Origin: Vicinamibacterales bacterium
Lineage (GTDB): Bacteria; Acidobacteriota; Vicinamibacteria; Vicinamibacterales; CAVVIG01
DNA: 47,909 bases
NCBI GenBank assembly: GCA_025450765.1
Contig: JANWLS010000199.1
Coordinates: 1 to 47,909, forward strand
Reading direction: 5' to 3'
The notes under the pieces were generated by a model that made no database searches, was not told the origin of the DNA, and was given only the letters and a program-made list of their open reading frames with translations. Each line of letters opens with the position of its first letter. Position 1 is the first letter of the stretch. A program made the position numbers and the translations under genes. Of this stretch, positions 42,460 to 47,909 are shown piece after piece.

Positions 42460-45234
42460 TTATTTGGGAGCGGGCCCGAGCGTGACCTGCGCGAAGTCGT
42501 CGGGGCGGATCCACTTCTTGAAGGCCGCCTCGATCTGCGGCGCGGTGATGGACAGATAGTGCTGGGCGGCCTGTATCGGCTCGTCGAGCGGCAGGTCGGA
42601 CAGGGAGCGGCCGAGCAGGCCGGCGCCGATCCCGTGCACGCTCGCTTCGGCGAGCGGAATCTGGTTGATGAGGAGCGTCTTGGCCCGATCGAGCTCGATC
42701 GGCGTCACGGGCGCAGTCTGCATCGCCTCGAGATCGCGAATCACGAGCGCGCGCGCTTTCGAGACGTTCTGCGGATCGCAGGCGTAGCTGACCGAGAAGG
42801 TGGAGCGTCGGCGGCCGATACTGAAGTTCGATCCGATGGAGTACACCAGGCCGGCCTGCTCGCGCACGTCGTGGTAGAGCCGCGTGGCGTAGAAGGCGCC
42901 CGACAGCACGTGGTTCCCGGCTTCGAGCGCGTAGTAGTCGGGATTGTCTCTCGTGAGCCCGAGCGTCTCGCCGAGCGTGACCTCGTCCTGTACGCGGCTG
43001 GTGTCGGGCACCACGCTCTCGCCCGAGTGGCTGAGCGGCACCGGCGGCAGCAGCGTGTCCGGTTTCGAGCCGCTCGTCTTCCAATCGCCGAAATATTTTT
43101 CGACGATGGCACGCGCCTGCTCGGGTGTGGTGTTGCCGACCACCACGATCGTCGTCATGTCGGGCCGGAAGATCTGCTGGTAGTACGCCTTCACCTGATC
43201 GAGCGTGACGCTGCTCACGCTGGTCGCGGATGGCTGACGCAGCACCGGATCCGTTTTCGGGTAGAGCAGCGACGCCATCGAGACTTGCGCCAGGTACCCG
43301 GGGCTTTGCCGCTCGCCGGCGATCGCGCCGGCCGTCTGGCGCTGGACGATCTGGAACGCCTGCTGGGGCAGGGCCGGGTGGCGCATGCCGTCAGCGAGCA
43401 GCGCCGCGCCCTGATCGAATTGCGGCGCCAGCACACTCAATGAGAACGACGTGCCCAGCCCCACATCGGCCGCGATATCATCCAGCGCCTTCTGATACTC
43501 GAGGCGGCTCCGCGTGGTCGTGCCGTAGTCGAACAGTCCATCGAGGATATCGGACACGCCCTCTTCACCCTTCGGCGTTTGCAGATCCGCGTTGTGACGG
43601 ATGGCGCCCATGAGCGTCACGGTATCGCTGATCGATTCCGGCTGCACGATCAGGCGGAGCCCGTTGGGCAGGGTGACGTCCGACGGGTGCACGGTGGACG
43701 GCGTGATCGGCGGGACCTCGGTGATGTGCTCGGCCCAGTCCGGCAACTCCACCTTGCTCGTCACCTTCGGCGTGAACGACTCGGCGCCCTTGAAGCTGCT
43801 CGACGTGGTCGGCTTGCCGGACGGCTGCGGCGTCAGGACCGCCGTCAGTGCGGTGTCGTTGTTCAGATACGCCCGCGCCACGCGGTTCACATCGTCCAGG
43901 GTGACGTGGCGGACCGCGTCGACGTCCGCCTCGGGCGAGTCCTTGCCTTCGACCGCCACCGCGTCCGACCATTCGCCGGCCAGGCCGGAGACCGAGTTGC
44001 GCCCGAACTCGGCCGAGGCCAGCTCGTGCCGCCGTGCCGCTTCGACGAGATCCGAGGGGACGCCGTTCTTCACATAGCCCGCGATGATGTCCTTCAGCGT
44101 CGGCACGAGGCTGGCGCCGTTGTCACCCTTCGGGAACGCGGCGATCGCGTAGCCCACCGTCGCGATTGGAAACGCGCTCGCGCTGAAGCCCGCCGACAGC
44201 GCCTTGCCGTCGACGCCAAGCGCGTAGAGATCGGCGCGCTCACTGCCGAGCACGTCCGCCAGGATCTCGCCCGCCGCGAAGTCGGGGCTCTTCGAGCCCG
44301 GCAGGCGATAGGCGACCACAGAGAGCCCGTACGGCAGATCGGTGTCGAGCTTGAGATCCTTGGCCGTGAGCGGCTGCAGGTGAACCTCGGGTCTCGCCGG
44401 GACCGTCCGCGACCTGATCGGTCCAAACAGCCGCTTCACCGTGGTGAGCGTCGCGGCTGGATCGACATTGCCGACGATCACGAGGATCGCGTTGTTCGGG
44501 GCGTACCACGTGTCGTAGAACTTCTTGAGCATCTGGCCGGTCGTCTGATCGAACGAGGGCCGCGTGCCGAGGCCGTCGTGCGCGAACGGCGTCCCCGCGA
44601 ACATGTGCGCCAGCAGCTCGGTGTAGAAGACGTAGCCGGGGTTCGACAGATCGGAGGCAACCTCCTGCTCGATGGCGCCGCGCTCCTTCTGCCACAGCTC
44701 GTCGCTGTCGATCACGCCGGCCATCCGGACCGCGCCGATGTGCAGGGCGGTCTCGAGGTCGGCCGAGGGGACGCTGAAGAAGTACTGCGTGACCGTCTGC
44801 TGCGTGTCCGCGTTGAACTCGCCGCCCATGGCCGCCGAGATGGTCGACAGCTGCTCGGCCGAAAGGCCCGGGCTGCCGCGGAACATCATGTGCTCCTGCG
44901 CATGCGCCATGCCCGGAAAGCCATCCGGCGCCTCGTTGGACCCGACGAGATAATTGATTTCGGTGGTCACCACCGGTGCGAGCGGGTCGCGCACGACGAC
45001 GACCTTCAAGCCGTTGTCGAGCGTCGCGCGGAGCGGCGCACCCGGCGTGGCGGCCTGTGACGTTGCCGCTCGCGGCGATTGCACGGCTGGCGACGCCTGC
45101 AGGCCGCGCGAGGTGAGCGACGGCATCGCGAGCACGGCACAGGCGCCGCAGACGGCGAGCGTCAGCAGGCGGCTCACTCGTCGGCCGATCGCGGGCCGGA
45201 TGGATGGATGGGACGTGGAACGCGACAGGCTCAT
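42460..45234 (-). CDS. exported M16 (pitrilysin-family) zinc metalloprotease
   Basis: A 924-residue protein with a long N-terminal signal region ('SRLLTLAVCGACAVLAMPSL'), so periplasmic. The N-terminal half has the inverted zinc motif HxxEH as His111-Ala-Gln-Glu114-His115 and the distal ligand Glu191 ('KERGAIEQEVASD'). The C-terminal half (about 470-924) keeps the M16 fold but lacks HxxEH, as expected for the inactive half of a single-chain two-lobed enzyme. These proteases digest unfolded peptides. AAGGTG lies six bases before ATG 45234; ATG 45240 overlaps the preceding stop as TGATG and is also possible. It follows the Old Yellow Enzyme gene without a gap. Confidence 0.9.
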   Translation of the reverse strand: MSLSRSTSHPSIRPAIGRRVSRLLTLAVCGACAVLAMPSLTSRGLQASPAVQSPRAATSQAATPGAPLRATLDNGLKVVVVRDPLAPVVTTEINYLVGSNEAPDGFPGMAHAQEHMMFRGSPGLSAEQLSTISAAMGGEFNADTQQTVTQYFFSVPSADLETALHIGAVRMAGVIDSDELWQKERGAIEQEVASDLSNPGYVFYTELLAHMFAGTPFAHDGLGTRPSFDQTTGQMLKKFYDTWYAPNNAILVIVGNVDPAATLTTVKRLFGPIRSRTVPARPEVHLQPLTAKDLKLDTDLPYGLSVVAYRLPGSKSPDFAAGEILADVLGSERADLYALGVDGKALSAGFSASAFPIATVGYAIAAFPKGDNGASLVPTLKDIIAGYVKNGVPSDLVEAARRHELASAEFGRNSVSGLAGEWSDAVAVEGKDSPEADVDAVRHVTLDDVNRVARAYLNNDTALTAVLTPQPSGKPTTSSSFKGAESFTPKVTSKVELPDWAEHITEVPPITPSTVHPSDVTLPNGLRLIVQPESISDTVTLMGAIRHNADLQTPKGEEGVSDILDGLFDYGTTTRSRLEYQKALDDIAADVGLGTSFSLSVLAPQFDQGAALLADGMRHPALPQQAFQIVQRQTAGAIAGERQSPGYLAQVSMASLLYPKTDPVLRQPSATSVSSVTLDQVKAYYQQIFRPDMTTIVVVGNTTPEQARAIVEKYFGDWKTSGSKPDTLLPPVPLSHSGESVVPDTSRVQDEVTLGETLGLTRDNPDYYALEAGNHVLSGAFYATRLYHDVREQAGLVYSIGSNFSIGRRRSTFSVSYACDPQNVSKARALVIRDLEAMQTAPVTPIELDRAKTLLINQIPLAEASVHGIGAGLLGRSLSDLPLDEPIQAAQHYLSITAPQIEAAFKKWIRPDDFAQVTLGPAPK

Positions 45235-45239
45235 GCGCA

Positions 45240-46331
45240 TCACCTTGGCAGGGGGAGTTGTGCCCGTTCGTATTGTGGCGGCCACGGCACGTCGACGCCG
45301 AGCGCGTGCGCGGCACGGAAAGGCCAGTATGGATCACGCAGCAGTTCGCGCGCGAGAACCACGACATCCGCCTGGCCGGTGCCCAGGATCTGCTCGGCCT
45401 GCACCGGCTCGGTAATCAGGCCGACGGCGCCCGTGGGGATCTGCACCTCGCGGCGGATCGCGTCGGCGAAGGAGACCTGGTAGCCCGGGCCGATCGGGAT
45501 GGCGGCACCTGGCGCGATTCCGCCGCCCGAGCAGTCGATGAGATCGATGCCGATCGCCTTCAGCTCACGGGCGAAGGCAATCGACTGCGGGAGGTCCCAG
45601 CCGCCCTCGATCCAGTCGCTGCCGGAGATCCGCACGAAGATCGGACGGTGCCCGGGCCAGGCGCCGCGCACGGCGCGCGCGACCTCGAGAGGAAACCGCA
45701 TCCGGTTTTCGAGCGACCCGCCGTACTCGTCGTCGCGATGATTCGTGATCGGCGAGAGGAACTCGTGGCAGAGGTAGCCGTGCGCCATGTGCAGTTCGAT
45801 GACGTCGAAGCCGGCGTCTTCGGCCAGGTGGGTCGCGTCAACGAATTCTTTCACGAGTGCGGGGATTTCTTCGCGAGCGATCGGGCGCGGCATCGGGTAG
45901 TGCGGATTGAACGGCCTGGCGCTCGGGGCAATCGGCTCCCAGCCACCGTGTGCCGCATCGACCGCGTGTCCGCCTCTCCATGGCGCATCGGTCGATCCTT
46001 TGCGCCCGGCGTGTGCCAGCTGGACGCCCGCGTGCGCCCCCTGCTCCTTGATGAAGTGCGTGATCCGGCGGAACGCCTCGGCGTGGCGATCGGACCAGAG
46101 GCCTGAATCAGCGGGAGAAATGCGGCCGATCGGGGAAACCGCCGTGGCTTCCACCATCACCAGCGCCGCCCCGCCCACCGCACGGCTGCCGAGGTGGACG
46201 AAGTGCCAGTCGGTCGGCAGCCCATCGTCGCTCGAGTACTGGCACATGGGCGAGACGACGATCCGGTTGCGAAGCTGGACCGAGCGGAAGGTGCAGGGCG
46301 TGAAGAGTCGCGGCGTCATGGCCTGAAGCAT
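45240..46331 (-). CDS. Old Yellow Enzyme family NAD(P)H:flavin oxidoreductase (YqjM-like)
   Basis: A 363-residue FMN enzyme that reduces activated C=C bonds of enones using NAD(P)H. The YqjM-type cysteine is Cys30 in 'VVSPMCQYSS'; substrate-anchoring His181 and His184 are in 'IELHMAHGYLCHEFLSP', and 'LAHAGRKG' and 'NHRDDEYGGSLENR' are family blocks; FMN-phosphate binding is near 'GLITEPVQAEQIL'. ATG 46331 and ATG 46319 are both possible; a TAAAAT box overlapping 46331 favours 46319. It heads a minus-strand run with the M16 protease, hydrolase and MarR genes. Such enzymes answer electrophile or oxidant stress, which fits a MarR regulator. Confidence 0.9.
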   Translation of the reverse strand: MLQAMTPRLFTPCTFRSVQLRNRIVVSPMCQYSSDDGLPTDWHFVHLGSRAVGGAALVMVEATAVSPIGRISPADSGLWSDRHAEAFRRITHFIKEQGAHAGVQLAHAGRKGSTDAPWRGGHAVDAAHGGWEPIAPSARPFNPHYPMPRPIAREEIPALVKEFVDATHLAEDAGFDVIELHMAHGYLCHEFLSPITNHRDDEYGGSLENRMRFPLEVARAVRGAWPGHRPIFVRISGSDWIEGGWDLPQSIAFARELKAIGIDLIDCSGGGIAPGAAIPIGPGYQVSFADAIRREVQIPTGAVGLITEPVQAEQILGTGQADVVVLARELLRDPYWPFRAAHALGVDVPWPPQYERAQLPLPR

Positions 46332-46413
46332 TTTAGCGTTGTTGGCCGCCTTTCGCGGGCCGCGCGTCAGCAGGTCGTCGCCGTCGACGCGAACGCTCGA
46401 GTGTGCAAAGCCA

Positions 46414-46441
46414 TTGACCAGCAGATAGAGGGGACGATAAG
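46414..46441 (+). promoter_or_regulatory. candidate promoter of ispH
   Basis: TTGACC (46414-46419) and GATAAG (46436-46441) are spaced by 16 nt in the 158-nt divergent gap between the Old Yellow Enzyme gene and ispH, giving a leader of about 40 nt. Confidence 0.35.
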
Positions 46442-46489
46442 CTCGAAAAGTGGGGCAGGCAATTTGCTGTCCGCTGGTGTGACAACGTT

Positions 46490-47521
46490 ATGGTTCACGA
46501 ACCAGGGCAGAAGTCGAGCATTCCCCTCCTCTCCTCCGGCACGCTGTTACTACCCAGTCCCAGAGGATTCTGCGCCGGTGTGATTCGAGCCATCGAGATC
46601 GTGCGTCTCGCGCTCGAAAAACTCGGCCGGCCGGTATACGTCCGGAAGGAGATCGTCCACAACGCGTACGTGGTGGCTGAGCTGGCGGCGCAGGGGGCCG
46701 TCTTCGTCGACACGCTCGATGAAGTGCCGTCGGGCGCCGTCGTCGTCTTCAGCGCGCATGGCGTGTCGCCCGAAGTGCGCGCGGATGCGGCGCGCCGCGA
46801 GCTCCAGATCATCGACGCCACGTGTCCGCTCGTCACGAAGGTGCACCTCGAAGCCGTGCGCTATGCGCGCAGCGGCTACACGATTGTCCTCGTCGGTCAC
46901 CGCGATCACGACGAGGTCGAAGGCACGGTGGGCGAGGCGCCCACGGCCATTCACGTCATCTCCTCGGCGGATGAAGTCGATCGCCTGGACGTGCCGGATC
47001 CGACGCGCGTGGTCTATCTCACCCAGACGACCCTCAGCATGGACGACACGGCGGAGATCGTGGCGCGGCTGAAGGTACGCTTTCCGGCGATCGTCGCGCC
47101 GCCGGACCAGGACATCTGCTACGCCACGCAGAACCGGCAGACGGCCGTCAAGCTGATCGCCCCGCGCGCGGATCTCATTCTCGTCGTCGGGGCGCACAAC
47201 AGCTCGAATTCCAACCGGCTCGTCGAGGTCGCCGAGCGCGCCGGTACGCGCGCGCACCTGATCGGATCGGTCGAGGACATCCGGCCGGAATGGCTCGAAG
47301 GGTGCCGCCGCATCGGCGTGACGGCCGGCGCCTCCACGCCGGAAGTGCTCGTGGAACAGGTCGTCGCCGAGCTCCGTGCGTGGGGCTGCGAGACCGTCGA
47401 GCCGGTCGAAGTGGTCCGGGAGAACGTGCGATTCAGTCTGCCGCCGCAGCTCCGGCAGCACGAGGCGCTCGCCTCAGCGGGTGCGGCCGGTCTTCACCAT
47501 CATGGCAACGACGAGCCCTGA
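46490..47521 (+). CDS. ispH: 4-hydroxy-3-methylbut-2-enyl diphosphate reductase
   Basis: A 343-residue Fe-S enzyme of the last step of the MEP pathway, reducing HMBPP to IPP and DMAPP. The three cluster cysteines are Cys28 ('PRGFCAGVIRAIE'), Cys112 ('IIDATCPLVTKVH') and Cys210 ('DQDICYATQNRQ'). Substrate-binding histidines are in 'IVHNAYVV' and 'FSAHGVS', and 'SSNSNRL' and 'TAGASTPE' bind diphosphate. The ~20-residue N-terminal and C-terminal extensions (HHHGNDEP end) are not conserved. The 3' end overlaps the start of the squalene-hopene cyclase gene by 20 nt, so isoprenoid supply and hopanoid synthesis are translationally linked. Confidence 0.95.
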   Translation: MVHEPGQKSSIPLLSSGTLLLPSPRGFCAGVIRAIEIVRLALEKLGRPVYVRKEIVHNAYVVAELAAQGAVFVDTLDEVPSGAVVVFSAHGVSPEVRADAARRELQIIDATCPLVTKVHLEAVRYARSGYTIVLVGHRDHDEVEGTVGEAPTAIHVISSADEVDRLDVPDPTRVVYLTQTTLSMDDTAEIVARLKVRFPAIVAPPDQDICYATQNRQTAVKLIAPRADLILVVGAHNSSNSNRLVEVAERAGTRAHLIGSVEDIRPEWLEGCRRIGVTAGASTPEVLVEQVVAELRAWGCETVEPVEVVRENVRFSLPPQLRQHEALASAGAAGLHHHGNDEP

Positions 47522-47909
47522 ACGGAGCCACCCACCCGAGGCGTGGGAGGCGCCGCCGTCGGACGGTTTGACCGAACGCCTCCGCGAGGCGATCGAGCGA
47601 GCGGTCGACTTTCTGCTGGAGCGACAGTCCCAGGATGGCTACTGGCTGGGCGAGCTCGAAGCGGATACCACCCTCGAATCCGACTACATCTTCTATCTGC
47701 ACGTGCTCGGCCGGGCCGACGAGGAGCGGATTGGCAAGCTCGCCAACTACATCCGCCGGCGGCAGCTGCCCGACGGCGGCTGGAACATCTACGAGGACGG
47801 GCCCTCGGAGATCGACGCCACCGTCAAAGGGTATCTCGCGCTGAAGCTCGCGGGCGACGACGTCCAGACGCCGCACATGATCGCGGCGCGCGATCGTGTC
47901 CTGGCGCTC
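47502..47909 (+). CDS. shc: squalene-hopene cyclase (partial, C-terminus outside window)
   Basis: The first 136 residues, in frame to the window edge, of a membrane-associated terpenoid cyclase that folds squalene into hopene. It shows the alpha-barrel start 'AIERAVDFLLERQSQDGYWL' and the first QW-type repeats (Q-S-Q-D-G-Y-W and 'RQLPDGGWNIYEDGPSEIDA'), with GELEADTTLESDYIFYLHVL-type helix between. The catalytic DxDD motif would lie beyond the edge. The ATG at 47502 is inside the end of ispH (20-nt overlap), typical of a coupled operon. Hopanoid synthesis is widespread in Acidobacteriota; other hopanoid genes (hpn) may follow outside. Confidence 0.9.
   Translation, partial: MATTSPERSHPPEAWEAPPSDGLTERLREAIERAVDFLLERQSQDGYWLGELEADTTLESDYIFYLHVLGRADEERIGKLANYIRRRQLPDGGWNIYEDGPSEIDATVKGYLALKLAGDDVQTPHMIAARDRVLAL

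Overview
The window is GC-rich bacterial chromosome, densely coding. Its gene content points to the Acidobacteriota, most likely a soil-type lineage of class Vicinamibacteria. The pointers are two large orphan ADOP-type ABC permeases, multi-haem DUF1592-family cytochromes with DUF1552 partners, exported ankyrin proteins, a TonB receptor with an N-terminal carboxypeptidase-like plug domain, and ispH next to a squalene-hopene cyclase. This assignment is inferred from families; no rRNA, tRNA or marker tree is available here.

Layout. 1-3.9 kb (minus): a 2-oxoacid:ferredoxin oxidoreductase gamma-alpha subunit (cut by the left edge), a GltD-like flavoprotein carrying ferredoxin clusters, and a long protein related to YjbQ/UPF0047. 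4.0-8.4 kb: an ADOP permease (+), a minus-strand trio (holin-X-like membrane protein, small DUF3618-like protein, small secreted protein), and a PCYCGC-motif protein (+). 8.65-25.9 kb (+): the most striking part, eight exported proteins built from three modules: a tri-haem DUF1587/1595/1592/1588/1585 cytochrome, a Tat-exported DUF1552 protein, and an ankyrin-repeat protein with a conserved Cys-x-Ser-Cys-Gly tail. The order is A: cytochrome-DUF1552-ankyrin; B: cytochrome-ankyrin; C: cytochrome-DUF1552-ankyrin. A and B run together with gaps of 10-28 nt; C follows a 305-nt gap holding several stem-loops. A further mono-haem exported protein lies at 26.1 kb.

27.5-30.3 kb (minus): an ATP-grasp ligase translationally coupled to a PLP amino-acid decarboxylase, a plausible small-molecule pathway. 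30.4-36.6 kb (+): DUF423 membrane protein, a second ADOP permease, and a TonB-dependent receptor. 36.7-41.2 kb (+): a ClC channel with CBS domains preceded by a short upstream ORF, a fused alpha-beta E1 2-oxoacid dehydrogenase, and a single-domain response regulator. 41.2-46.3 kb (minus): an apparent run of an Old Yellow Enzyme, an M16 protease, a dienelactone hydrolase and a MarR regulator. 46.5-47.9 kb (+): ispH overlapping the start of a squalene-hopene cyclase gene that runs off the right edge, linking isoprenoid supply to hopanoid synthesis.

Across scales, several genes have a TANNNT-like box exactly six nucleotides before the start codon, which suggests leaderless transcripts. Dispersed GC-rich repeats ('acgcggag' type) occur between genes and once inside a coding sequence, and a perfect 26-bp inverted repeat lies downstream of module C. 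The leading candidate for an undescribed system is the triplicated cytochrome/DUF1552/ankyrin set, which reads as a periplasmic redox assembly of unknown substrate.
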